Shown here one piece after another: positions 1 to 8,248 of a stretch of DNA of 64,000 nucleotides. The notes under the pieces are model-generated. The model searched no databases. It was not told the DNA's origin and saw only the letters and a list, made by a program, of their open reading frames with translations. Position 1 is the stretch's first letter; each line of letters starts with the position of its first letter. The translations under genes and the position numbers were made by a program. Origin of the DNA: Streptomyces humidus (GTDB taxonomy: Bacteria; Actinomycetota; Actinomycetes; Streptomycetales; Streptomycetaceae); assembly GCF_014649655.1 (NCBI RefSeq), contig NZ_BMTL01000038.1, positions 28,457-92,456 of the forward strand. Reading direction: 5' to 3'.

Positions 1-969
1 GGGGGGCAGGTCGGCGACCGTTTCCGGGTTGGTCAGGGGCACCACCGGCACCCGGTGCAGGACACCGAGTTCGGTCAGCTCCGCGACCGTGTGCCGCTCG
101 GTGAACCGGCGGACCAGCGGGGTGATCTCGGCGCCGAGGTGCAGTCGGTCGCCGTACAGGTCGAACCGGGGATCATCCAGTTCGGGCACGCCCGCCAGCT
201 TCTTGAACGCCTTCCACTGCGGGTCGGTGATGGCGACGACGCACACCCAGCCGTCCTTCGCGCGTTCCACGCCCGGGACGGTGTTCTGTGGGATGGGGTA
301 AGCGGTGTGCGGGGTGAGCCGGGTGAAGAGCCAGGGGAACTGCAGGAGCGCGATCAACGCCTCGAAGCGCGAGACGTCGACGTCGATCGTCGGGGCCGCA
401 CCGGGCTCCGTGACTTCGACGCTCAGCAGGGCCGTGACGGTGCCCAAAGCCGCGCTGACTCCGGCGGTGAGCTCACCGAGTTCGATGTTGGTGGCGAGCG
501 GGGCCCGGCCGCCCCTGGGATGGAGCACGGTGATGCCGGCTTCCGCCTGGAGCGTGAACTCGGTCGCCGGGTTTCCGGCGAAAGGTCCGTCCAGACCGTA
601 GTCGGAGACGGTGACCGCGACCAGACGCGGGAACTCCCGGCGCAGGGCGGCGATCAGCGTACGGAACCCCGGCACGTCGTCGTCGCACAGGATGACGACC
701 GGTCCCTGCGCGGGATCCGGCACCGCTCCGCCCACCGCGGCCCGGACCTGCGGGCCCGAGTACGGTTCTTCGGCGTCGAGCCTCACCACCCGCTTGCCGT
801 CATTGAGATAGCGCAGGTAAGCCGCGTATCCGGGCTCCTCTTCGCTCGGCCGCCGCCCATCGCGCGGTTCGAGTCTGATCACGGTCGCGCCGGCATCCGT
901 CAGCAGCCTGCCGCCGTACATGGTCGAAACGCGGCTCCCGGCCTCGACCACGGTGACATCTTCAAGCAT
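1..969 (-). CDS. CaiB/BaiF family (class III) CoA transferase, 3' end outside window
   Basis: Class III CoA transferases move CoA between carboxylic acids, or act as 2-methylacyl-CoA racemases, in the cytoplasm. The 323 visible codons start with ATG and open with the family's N-terminal pattern: a short strand ending VVEAGSRVSTMYGGRLLTDAG, then a GATVIRLEP-like CoA-binding stretch. A later segment around residues 225-265 (PQNTVPGVERAKDGWVCV) matches the loop before the second half of the family fold. The reading frame is open to the first base, so the C-terminal part (the family is usually 360-420 residues) lies beyond the window. The ferredoxin-reductase gene lies upstream on the same strand, 110 bp away, so co-transcription is plausible. 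The exact substrate cannot be told. Confidence 0.8.
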   Translation of the reverse strand, partial: MLEDVTVVEAGSRVSTMYGGRLLTDAGATVIRLEPRDGRRPSEEEPGYAAYLRYLNDGKRVVRLDAEEPYSGPQVRAAVGGAVPDPAQGPVVILCDDDVPGFRTLIAALRREFPRLVAVTVSDYGLDGPFAGNPATEFTLQAEAGITVLHPRGGRAPLATNIELGELTAGVSAALGTVTALLSVEVTEPGAAPTIDVDVSRFEALIALLQFPWLFTRLTPHTAYPIPQNTVPGVERAKDGWVCVVAITDPQWKAFKKLAGVPELDDPRFDLYGDRLHLGAEITPLVRRFTERHTVAELTELGVLHRVPVVPLTNPETVADLPP

Positions 970-1079
970 GTCCCACCCTCCCGATCAGTGGTGACCTGCA
1001 CGATGACGCGACGCGTCGCGGCCGGACAGCGGCGGTTCCGGCGGCCGGAACAGATCGGCCACCGCCGGTGGCCGCACCG

Positions 1080-2288
1080 TCACACGGACTCCACCAGGTC
1101 CAAACCGAGAGCCGTGACGTCCGAGGCGGAAGAGATCGCCTTGCGGCAGGACATGAAGCCGCGCGGATCGTCGACCACCACGGCGCCCACGGCTTTCCCC
1201 GCCTCATCCGCGTACACGGCGGTCAGCTCGCCATCCTCGACATCGCCCCGCAGCGCACTCAGCCTGCCCTCCCCCGGCCGGCCGGCGATCTGGATGCGCC
1301 GTCCGTACTGGTCGGACCAGACGTACGGCACCTGGGGCCGCGGCACCTGCTGCCCGAGGATGTCCGCGGCGACGATCTCCGCGTGCTCACCGGCGTTGGT
1401 CCAGTGCTCGATGCGCAGGCACTTGCCGTACAGGGGGTGATAGCGGCGCGCGACATCGCCGACGGCGTGGATCCGCGGTACCCCGACGCCCGTGACGCGC
1501 AGGTTGGCGTCGCACGAAACGCCGTCGCCGAGATCGAGTCCGGAGGACTCCAGCCAGTCGATGGCCGGACGCGCACCGATGCCGACGACGACCAGGTCCG
1601 CGGGCAGCGTACGGCCGTCGCCCAGGACGACGCCGGTCACCTGCCCCCGTCCGTCGTGGGCGAAGCTGCTGAAGCCCACGCCGGCCTCGACCCTGGCACC
1701 GTTCACGGTGTGCATGCCCGCGAACATCCGTCCCACGTGATCGCCGAACAGATGGGCCATGGGCGTGGGTTGGGCCTCGACGACGCACACGTCCAGTCCG
1801 CGCGCCCGGGCCGCGGAGGCGAACTCGGCTCCGATGAAGCCGGCTCCGATGACCACCACCCGTGGGCCACGGTCGAGTTCGGCTCGCAGTGCCAGCGCGT
1901 CGTCGACGGTGCGAAGGGTGTGCACACCCGCCAGCTCCCGGGTACCGGGGAGCGTACGCGGGGTCAATCCCGTCGCGATGACCAACCGCTCGAACGGCAA
2001 CCGCTCACCTCGGTCCGTCACCACACAACGCCGGATCGGATCGAGGCTCTCGGCCCGTACTCCGAGCATCAGGTCGACACCGAGTTCGTCGGCCTGCTGC
2101 TTGCTCAGCAGCACGGGCGGCTCGCCGGGAAAGTCCTTGGCCAGCACCTCCTTCGACAACGCCGGTTTGTCGTACGGCTGGTGCCGTTCCTCGCCCAGCA
2201 GCGTGATGCGCTCCTGGAATCCCCTCTTGCGCAGTGCCTGTGCCGTGCGCGCGCCCGCCACGGAAGCGCCAATGATCAGAACCGTCAT
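1080..2288 (-). CDS. FAD-dependent ferredoxin reductase (rhodocoxin/putidaredoxin reductase type)
   Basis: This 402-residue flavoprotein should pass electrons from NAD(P)H to a 2Fe-2S ferredoxin serving a P450 or ring oxygenase. The N-terminus has the FAD dinucleotide fold (VLIIGASVAGARTAQAL, residues 3-19). A second GxGxxG (VVIGAGFIGAEFAS, about residue 150) binds NAD(P)H. The second FAD motif is the AVGDVARR segment near residue 275. The C-terminal 80 residues look like the Reductase_C domain. Length is normal for the family. No ferredoxin or oxygenase gene sits next to it; the only P450 in the window, 25 kb away, has its own reductase gene. Upstream DNA carries only a weak ribosome site. 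The partner is therefore unknown and may have been lost with the decayed genes nearby. Confidence 0.85.
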   Translation of the reverse strand: MTVLIIGASVAGARTAQALRKRGFQERITLLGEERHQPYDKPALSKEVLAKDFPGEPPVLLSKQQADELGVDLMLGVRAESLDPIRRCVVTDRGERLPFERLVIATGLTPRTLPGTRELAGVHTLRTVDDALALRAELDRGPRVVVIGAGFIGAEFASAARARGLDVCVVEAQPTPMAHLFGDHVGRMFAGMHTVNGARVEAGVGFSSFAHDGRGQVTGVVLGDGRTLPADLVVVGIGARPAIDWLESSGLDLGDGVSCDANLRVTGVGVPRIHAVGDVARRYHPLYGKCLRIEHWTNAGEHAEIVAADILGQQVPRPQVPYVWSDQYGRRIQIAGRPGEGRLSALRGDVEDGELTAVYADEAGKAVGAVVVDDPRGFMSCRKAISSASDVTALGLDLVESV

Positions 2289-2651
2289 GCAGGCACTCTC
2301 GGCAGTCCCGGCCGTCGCAACAACGCCGAGTGCCAGTGGCCGGAACGCGGCGGGTCGTCACAGTGACGGATTTCCTCGTCGGGGTCGATGCGGCCGTGGC
2401 CGAAGGTACCTGAGCTGACCGCGCAGGTGGCGCAGGCGGTGGCGGCGCGGGGCCCGTATCCGTTGGCGATGCGGGTCCGTGGCGAGCTTCATGATCAGTC
2501 GCGGAGCACTTTTCCGGTGTGTGGAACGACCGTGCCGGACCGGTGCGATCCCGTCCTGGGTTGAGGGAAGACCGATGCCAAAGGTGCTGTCGGGCCACCC
2601 GGCGTTCGCACCTGACAACGCCTCTCTGCGGGGAAGAAGGCGAGAAGACAC
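2289..2651. other. Gap without a recognisable gene
   Basis: About 360 bases between the reductase start and the next remnant. Open frames exist on both strands, but none has a ribosome site, codon bias or a motif I recognise. It probably holds the reductase promoter and decayed sequence. Confidence 0.4.
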
Positions 2652-3150
2652 GTGATCCAGGCGCAGCCGCAGTCTCCTCGGCGGATGAACGTCGCGGTGG
2701 TGGGCGCGACCGGCAACGTCGACCGCCTCCTGGTCACCGAGCTCGCCACACGCGGGCACCGGGTCACCGCCATCACCATCCACCCGGAACTCGTCGAACC
2801 CCACCCCCTCGGTACGGGTTGAGGAGCCGACGCCAACGACCCCACACGCCTGGTCCCGGCCATCACCGGTCACGACGCGGTCGTCATCTCCGTCCAGTAC
2901 GCCAAGACCAAACCACACCCAGCTCATCGCCTCCGTTCGGGACTCGCATGTACCGCTCTACTTCTTCGCGGGCGGATCTGGCACCCTCCTCGTACCGGGC
3001 ACGATCGTCAGCCACGACCTGGACGAGGTCCTCGACATCGCCGACCGGATGAGCGTGTTCCGCGACGGGCAACCCGTCGCCACGCGAGCGACCGACGAAT
3101 GGGCCAAGGACCGCCTCGTCCGGGTCCCGGCCACCTCAACTCGGCGCAGC
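2652..3150 (+). pseudogene. Chimeric remnant: NAD(P)H-binding (atypical SDR) protein fused to the tail of a sugar ABC-transporter ATPase
   Basis: The first part begins with GTG at 2652 and reads MNVAVVGATGN followed by LLVTELATRGHRVTAIT, the Rossmann start of NAD(P)H-binding (YwnB-like) proteins. An in-frame TGA at 2820-2822 interrupts it; the same frame then continues GADANDPTRLVPAITGHDAVV. Near 2910 the frame shifts by one base and goes on with QLIASVRDSHVP and YFFAGGSGTLLVPGT, still the same family. Directly after this, in the same frame, the text changes to IVSHDLDEVLDIADRMSVFRDG, the switch-region sequence of RbsA/XylG-type sugar ABC ATPases. Two genes were therefore joined by a deletion and then decayed. 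The homology ends near 3150. Confidence 0.7.
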
Positions 3151-3239
3151 CGCCCATCTGCACCTGGAAGTGCCGCCCGCGCCAACACCCTTCGACGGCC
3201 GCAGGGCTCTGCCAGGACCAGCCGGACCAAACGTCGGGG

Positions 3240-3653
3240 TCACACCTGGACTGCATCCGCTTCGGCAGCGGGATGCCCTGCGACAAATGACGTCTCGGCC
3301 CAAATGACCTTCCCCTCACGGGTGTGTCGAGTGTCCCAGCGATCTGCGAGCTGGGCGACCAGGAGCAGTCCGCGACCGCCTTCGTCGAAGGATCGGGCCC
3401 TGCGCAGGTGCGGAGCTGTGGCACTGGCGTCGAAAACCTCGACCATGAGAGTGGACTGCAGAAGCAGTCGCAGCCGAATGGGCGGGTGGCCGTAACGGAT
3501 CGCGTTCGTCACCAGCTCCCTGACGATGAGCTCCGTTGAAAACGCCATCTCGATGAGTCCCCAAGAGGACAGTTGTGCCACAGCACCTTCACGGGCCTTG
3601 GCGACGATCTCCGGACAGGAAGGGAGATCGAGCGTGGCGCGCGCTGTCGGCAT
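3240..3653 (-). CDS. ATP-binding protein, RsbW-like anti-sigma/serine kinase fold (HATPase_c_2)
   Basis: This 137-residue single domain belongs to the GHKL ATPases that in Streptomyces act as anti-sigma regulators or as detached kinase domains of SpoIIE-type regulators. The N box is clear (ELVTNAIRYGHPP, about residues 45-57), followed by LMVEVFDASATAPHLRRA and the glycine-rich lid DEGGRGLLLVAQLADRW. I chose the internal Met at 3653 because the domain begins right after it; the frame is open back to 3803, but the added residues look non-coding. No sigma factor or anti-anti-sigma partner is adjacent. Flanking genes are unrelated, so its regulatory target is unknown. Confidence 0.7.
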   Translation of the reverse strand: MPTARATLDLPSCPEIVAKAREGAVAQLSSWGLIEMAFSTELIVRELVTNAIRYGHPPIRLRLLLQSTLMVEVFDASATAPHLRRARSFDEGGRGLLLVAQLADRWDTRHTREGKVIWAETSFVAGHPAAEADAVQV

Positions 3654-3834
3654 CTCGCGCTTGACGACTTCGCTGTGCCCGGTGTTCCACACCTGGTGAA
3701 TTCGACGGGTCCTGGGACGCCGACGCGGTACTTCCGTGTCTGCGTCTTGACCCGGGCAGAGCCAGATGCCGGTGTGTCGGCACCCCCGACCGGGTGCCGG
3801 CACACCGGCGCGGAACCGTCCTGCCGGACGGAGG

Positions 3835-4362
3835 TCAATCGAGGGGCTTGAGCTCCTGCGTGTACCGCGCCGCGAGTTCGCGGTACGCCCCTGGGTTGAC
3901 CTGGACCCAGCGCTCCGCGGGGGAGCCTGCGATGGGACGTTTCGCCACGGCCGGCGACCCGGCCACGAGCATGCCGGGCTCGAACACCGCTCCGGCCGCC
4001 ACCATCGAGTGCGCGGCGACCAGGCAGCGGGCGCCGATCCGGGCCCCGTCCAGCACGGTGCTGCCGTTACCGATCAGCGCCTCGTCGCCGATGACCGCGC
4101 CGTGCACGACGCACTGGTGCCCCACCGTGGCTCCGGGACCGACCTCCGTGACCAGGTCCGGCGGACCGTGCAGCACCGAGCTGTCCTGGACGTTGGCGCC
4201 TTCACGCACCACGATGCGGGAGTAGTCGGCCCGTAGCACGGCGTTGAACCACACCGACGCGCCGGCCTCGACGACGACGTCGCCGATCAGGACGGCGGTG
4301 GGGGCGACGAACGCGTCGGCATGGACGCGGGGGCTCGCCCCGTCGAGGGCGTACAAATGCAT
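3835..4362 (-). CDS. Gamma-carbonic-anhydrase-like left-handed beta-helix protein (PaaY-like)
   Basis: The 175 residues form hexapeptide repeats of the LbetaH fold typical of gamma-carbonic anhydrases and PaaY-type proteins. The zinc-ligand histidines are in the expected spots: SSVLHG near residue 66, then VGHQCVVHGAVIGD near residues 86-99. The C-terminal helix (YRELAARYTQELK) is also usual. Its place just downstream of an alpha/beta hydrolase, in a district of acyl-CoA and aromatic genes, favours a PaaY-like role in CoA-ester housekeeping over plain carbonic anhydrase activity, but sequence alone does not settle this. The gene follows the hydrolase by 38 bp on the same strand, so they are probably one operon. 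Confidence 0.8.
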   Translation of the reverse strand: MHLYALDGASPRVHADAFVAPTAVLIGDVVVEAGASVWFNAVLRADYSRIVVREGANVQDSSVLHGPPDLVTEVGPGATVGHQCVVHGAVIGDEALIGNGSTVLDGARIGARCLVAAHSMVAAGAVFEPGMLVAGSPAVAKRPIAGSPAERWVQVNPGAYRELAARYTQELKPLD

Positions 4363-4400
4363 GTTCCTCTTCCTCTCGCCGCCTGGTTACCGAGGAGTGC

Positions 4401-5264
4401 TCAGGCCTTGGTCTCGCGCATGAAGGCGACGATCTGGTCCTCGAACTCCCGGGGGTGCTCGGTCATCACCCAGTGGCCGCACTTGGGAACGACGTGCAGT
4501 CGGGCGTTGGCCATCTTGTTCAGCATCAGCAGGCTGGTGTCCAGCGGAAGGATGCGGTCCTCCCGGCCCCACAGCAGCAGCGTCTCGTGGGTGATCTCGT
4601 CGACCCGCTTCCACAGGTCCGGCATACCGCCGTTGGCCCACTTCTTGAACATGCGGATGTGGTACGCCTGGGACTCGGGGTCGATCGACGCCTCGTAGCG
4701 CTCCTGGAACGTCTCCGGGTCGACGTCCTCGGGGCGGTAGAGCAGAGCGTGGACCAGCTCCTTGGTCCGATCGACCGACGGACCGGGCGGGGCGTAGTAG
4801 GTGAAGAGGATCCGGCCCTCGGCGGTCGGGCTGAGGCTGGTGACCGGCACCGCACCGCCGGCGGGGGCCATGAGGATCAGCCGCTCCACCCGGTCGGGGT
4901 GGGCGAGGGCGAGGGCGAGCGAGGCCGCGCCGCCCATGGAGTTGCCGACCGGGGTGACCTTGTCGATGCCGAGGTGGTCCAGGAGCTGCACCAGCACGCG
5001 CGCGGTCAGATCCCACTGGTTCTCGTCGTGCTCGGGTTTGTCGGTGAGACCGAAGCCGGGCTGGTCCACCAGCAGCACCCGGAAGTGCGGGGTGAGGGCG
5101 GGCAGGTTCTGCTTGAAGTTGCTCCAGCCGCTCGCACCCGGCCCGCCGCCATGCAGCATCAGCAGGACCGGACCCTCGCCCGCGTCGTGGTAGTAGACCC
5201 GCATGTCTTTGAGATCGGCGTAACGGGAAGTGGCTTCCTTGGTCAAGGCGTTCGTCGTGGACAA
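4401..5264 (-). CDS. Alpha/beta hydrolase of the meta-cleavage-product hydrolase type
   Basis: These 287 residues match C-C bond hydrolases such as BphD, HsaD and MhpC, which split meta-cleavage products of aromatic rings or steroid A/B rings. The oxyanion segment is HGGGPGASGWSNF (about residues 38-50). The nucleophile elbow is GNSMGG (residues about 111-116), the acid is in LLWGREDRILPLD, and the catalytic His is in KCGHWVMTEHP. I use the TTG at 5264 because GGAGG lies seven bases upstream; the frame stays open to 5645, but that stretch has no homology. No extradiol dioxygenase is in the window, so the ring-cleavage partner is missing here. Another lipase or esterase role cannot be excluded. 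Confidence 0.8.
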   Translation of the reverse strand: MSTTNALTKEATSRYADLKDMRVYYHDAGEGPVLLMLHGGGPGASGWSNFKQNLPALTPHFRVLLVDQPGFGLTDKPEHDENQWDLTARVLVQLLDHLGIDKVTPVGNSMGGAASLALALAHPDRVERLILMAPAGGAVPVTSLSPTAEGRILFTYYAPPGPSVDRTKELVHALLYRPEDVDPETFQERYEASIDPESQAYHIRMFKKWANGGMPDLWKRVDEITHETLLLWGREDRILPLDTSLLMLNKMANARLHVVPKCGHWVMTEHPREFEDQIVAFMRETKA

Positions 5265-5656
5265 GTGACTGCCTCCAGTCAGGTGATGGCCCGGCCCCAC
5301 CGCTTTCGGGCGAAGCGGGAAATCTCGTTTGCTGCGCAGCCCAAGGTGCCGGGCACTGACGGTGACGGCCTGTACCCGACCTTGGCGGAGGAGGAGCGGC
5401 GGACTGCTGGAAGGGCGTCCCTCCCGCAACCGAGGACCGGGCCGGCGGTGACTGTCCGGGGCCGGGGCCTCGCCGGATCGGCATCGATGTGTTTCAGCAC
5501 CCGCGCTCTTCCCCTTCGTGTGAGTACACCGTGTCGCGAACCACGCCCGTCCGTGTCGCGCTGTTCCGCCGGCTGGAACCCCGGAGCCGAAGTCCCGCCA
5601 CGCGCACCGGTCCCATGGCGCGGCGGCGACCGGTGTGAGCCGCACTGACCGGGCGA

Positions 5657-5959
5657 CATGCCGGCGGCATAAGCGCCCTGCTGCTCGACGAGCTGATGGG
5701 CCGGGCGTACGCGACCGTCGGGCCGCCCGCCCTGACGTTGAAGCTGGAGATGCGGTACCGCCGGCCGGTGCCGCTGGAGACTCGGCTCGTGCTGACGGCC
5801 GAGGTGATCGAGGTGGCGGAACGCCGACGGTCCGTACGGGGGACTATCTGTGCGGAGGCGGACCTCGACCGCCCGCTGGTGGAGGCCGACGGGCTCTTGG
5901 TGGTGCCGCGCCCCGATCAGTCGGACTCCCTCTTCGCCGGGGTCAGCCGCGCGGAGTGA
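5657..5959 (+). pseudogene. PaaI-family thioesterase (hot-dog fold), N-terminally truncated
   Basis: The frame reads HAGGISALLLDELMGRA, the active-site helix of PaaI/YigI hot-dog thioesterases, then LKLEMRYRRPVPLETRLVL and EVIEVAERRRSVRG, and ends at a TGA. An in-frame TGA at 5636-5638 and no usable start upstream mean the first 50 or so residues of the family are missing. The 87-residue ORF from the Met at 5696 would lack the HxGG motif. Intact members release CoA from stalled acyl-CoA intermediates. The neighbouring enoyl-CoA hydratase remnant suggests both belonged to one lost aromatic or fatty acid operon. Confidence 0.65.
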
Positions 5960-6109
5960 GGCGGACGGTGCCGGTTCGGGCGCCCAGCGAGGACCGTAGG
6001 GCCGTTCTGTTCAGGCGCCGATCCCGGCACGCTGGTGGGCGCCGTATCGTCGACGCGGCGAATGGAGCGTGTAGGCGTTGCGGCCGCAGCAGTCGGGGGC
6101 TCGTCGGCA

Positions 6110-6560
6110 CCCGGTGCGGCCTGGTCGTCGCCAAGCGGTCGGCGTACTCCCTGGTCGCGTTCGCGGGCGTGGGCCTGATACCGGAGAGCGGGTCGACCGG
6201 GCTCGTGCCGACCTTGATGGGGCGCGGAGCGTCATGCGCACGGCGATCCGGGCGGACGGATACCGGCCTAAACGGCGGCCGAGTGGGGACTGACCTGCCA
6301 GGTCGTGGACGACGGGGCGTTCGGGGCAGCGGTGGACCACGTGACCATGCGGCTGGCCGGGGGGCACGGGCCGGCGCTCGCGTACCGGCGCATCAAGCAG
6401 GCGTTGAACGGGGCCTCGCTGCCCTTGCTGCCCGTGCGCTGGAGCCGACCGCACCGGTCAGGGAACTGCCGTGCAGCCTGGACTTCGTGGAGGGCGTGAC
6501 GACGTTCCGCGCGCGTCACGGTCCCGGTCCACCGGTACCTGAGCGACGGCACGCCGGCCT
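6110..6560 (+). pseudogene. Enoyl-CoA hydratase/isomerase remnant with several frameshifts
   Basis: Three reading frames must be joined to recover the C-terminal half of an enoyl-CoA hydratase. The first piece is AKRSAYSLVAFAGVGLIPESG (the IGLVPDGG motif of the family). The second is AAEWGLTCQVVDDGAF, continuing to ALAYRRIKQALNGASLP. The third is LEPTAPVRELPCSLDFVEGV followed by TTFRARHGP. Such pieces are colinear with PaaG/PaaF-type proteins. The N-terminal half with the oxyanion loop is not found upstream. The gene is certainly non-functional unless several sequencing errors are assumed. It lies between the thioesterase shard and the intact nitroreductase. Confidence 0.7.
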
Positions 6561-6672
6561 CGCCTCGCGCTCCCACCGCGGCGATTCCGGTGGCCGGAAC
6601 GGCCGGATGTCGCAGTGCTCGGAACCATCTAGCGTCGCCGACGGAATCCGTCGCGGCGGGCAAGGGAGCTCC

Positions 6673-7368
6673 ATGGACGTGAAGGACGCCGTACTCGCAC
6701 GGCGGTCGGTTCGAGGCTTTCTCGACACACCTGTCGATCAGGCCGTTCTGGAAGGGGTGCTCAGCACCGCCTGCCGGGCGCCGTCGGGAGGCAATCTGCA
6801 GCCTTGGCGGCTGCATGTCCTCACGGGCAGTCCGCTGGACCAGCTCAAGAAGCTGATCTCGGACCGGCTCAAGGCCGGAGGGACTCCGGACGAACCCGAG
6901 TACCCGATCTATCCGTCACCGCTGTCGTCCCCGTACCGCGATCACCGTTACCGCACCGGTGAGCAACTCTACGCGGCCCTCGGCATCGCACGAGACGACA
7001 AGGCCGGCCGCGCCCGCCAGTTCGCGCGCAACTTCGAGTTGTTCGGCGCGCCCGTCGGCCTCTTCTGTTACGTCGACCGCCAGATGGGCGCGGCACAGTG
7101 GTCGGACCTCGGGATGTACCTGCAGACGGTCATGCTGCTCCTGCAGGCCGAGGGTCTCGCGAGTTGTCCCCAGGAGGCCTGGTCGGTCTATCACCGCACC
7201 GTCGCCGAAGTGACCCAGCCACCGACGCATCACGTGCTCTTCTGCGGCATGGCCATCGGCTACGAGGACACAGCGCATCCCGTCAACCGGCTGCGCACCG
7301 AACGTGCCCCGCTCCGGGACGTCGCGGCGTTCCATGGCTGGCCCGAGGGGTCCGGCGCCGAGGGATGA
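6673..7368 (+). CDS. Nitroreductase family FMN oxidoreductase
   Basis: A 231-residue flavoprotein of the NfsB/FRase superfamily, which reduces nitro or quinone substrates or acts as an enone reductase. It opens with the FMN-phosphate motif VLARRSVRGFLDTPVD. Next comes ACRAPSGGNLQPWRLHVLTG (residues about 35-54), and the middle has QWSDLGMYLQTVMLLLQAEGL. The C-terminal HHVLFCGMAIGYED and NRLRTERAPL complete the flavin pocket. AGGGAG lies six bases before the ATG. The gene ends 55 bp before etfB and shares its orientation, so it may be the first gene of an etf operon. Its length is usual for actinobacterial members; the substrate is not deducible. Confidence 0.85.
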   Translation: MDVKDAVLARRSVRGFLDTPVDQAVLEGVLSTACRAPSGGNLQPWRLHVLTGSPLDQLKKLISDRLKAGGTPDEPEYPIYPSPLSSPYRDHRYRTGEQLYAALGIARDDKAGRARQFARNFELFGAPVGLFCYVDRQMGAAQWSDLGMYLQTVMLLLQAEGLASCPQEAWSVYHRTVAEVTQPPTHHVLFCGMAIGYEDTAHPVNRLRTERAPLRDVAAFHGWPEGSGAEG

Positions 7369-7423
7369 GTACGCCACGCACCGGGGTACACCCGCCGTGG
7401 AATATGAGTGGAAGGAACATGCT

Positions 7424-8212
7424 GTGAGCTTGAGGATCGTTGTCACTGCGAAGTACGTGCCCGACGCCACTGGCGACCGGCACTTCGCCGATGACCTGAC
7501 CGTCGACCGGGACGACGTGGACGGTCTGCTCTCCGAGCTGGACGAGTACGCGGTCGAGCAGGCGCTGCGGATCTCCGAGAACGCGGGCGACGACGTGGAG
7601 ATCACCGTGTTGACGGTGGGGCCGCAGGACGCCAAGGACGCGCTGCGCAAGGCGCTGTCGATGGGTGCGGACAAGGCGATCCACGTGGAGGACGACGACC
7701 TGCACGGCACGGACGCGATCGGCACCTCGCTGGTGCTGGCGAGGGCGATCGAGAAGGCCGGCTTCGACCTGGTGGTCTCCGGCATGGCTTCCACCGACGG
7801 CACGGCGGGCGTTGTTCCGGCGCTGCTGGCGGAGCGGTTGGGAGTGCCGCAGGTGACCCTGCTGTCCGAGGTGAGCGTGGAGGACGGAGTCGTGAAGGGC
7901 CGCCGGGACGGGGATGCCGCGTCCGAGCAGCTGGAGGCGTCCCTGCCGGCGGTGGTGTCGGTGACCGACCAGTCGGGTGAGGCGCGTTACCCGTCGTTCA
8001 AGGGCATCATGGCGGCGAAGAAGAAGCCGGTCGAGTCGTGGGACCTGTCCGACCTGGAGATCGACGCCGAGGAGGTCGGTCTGGCGGGTGCCTGGACGAA
8101 GGTCGAGGCGGCGGCCGAGCGTCCGGCGCGGACCGCGGGCACGATCGTCAAGGACGAGGGCGAGGCCGGCAAGCAGCTCGCCGAGTTCCTCGCGAGCCAG
8201 AAGTTCATCTGA
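7424..8212 (+). CDS. etfB: Electron transfer flavoprotein, beta subunit
   Basis: EtfB and EtfA form the FAD/AMP heterodimer that collects electrons from acyl-CoA dehydrogenases and hands them to ETF:quinone oxidoreductase. The protein (262 residues, GTG start at 7424 preceded by GGAAGGA) has LRIVVTAKYVPDA at its N-terminus, DEYAVEQALRI, and the family signature LLAERLGVPQVTLLSEVSVE followed by DGVVKGRRDGD. The conserved PSFKGIMAAKKKPVESW block that wraps the alpha subunit is intact. The gene is 36 bp upstream of etfA. It would serve the acyl-CoA dehydrogenases found 13-30 kb to the right, although a second housekeeping etf pair elsewhere in the genome is likely. Confidence 0.95.
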   Translation: MSLRIVVTAKYVPDATGDRHFADDLTVDRDDVDGLLSELDEYAVEQALRISENAGDDVEITVLTVGPQDAKDALRKALSMGADKAIHVEDDDLHGTDAIGTSLVLARAIEKAGFDLVVSGMASTDGTAGVVPALLAERLGVPQVTLLSEVSVEDGVVKGRRDGDAASEQLEASLPAVVSVTDQSGEARYPSFKGIMAAKKKPVESWDLSDLEIDAEEVGLAGAWTKVEAAAERPARTAGTIVKDEGEAGKQLAEFLASQKFI

Positions 8213-8248
8213 TCCAACAGGGCCTGACCTCAGAGGAGTTGCTGTCCC

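Noticed and set aside
6..1440. Plus-strand open frame of about 460 codons at the left edge
   Set aside because: Antisense to the CaiB-type gene and the reductase; no motif.
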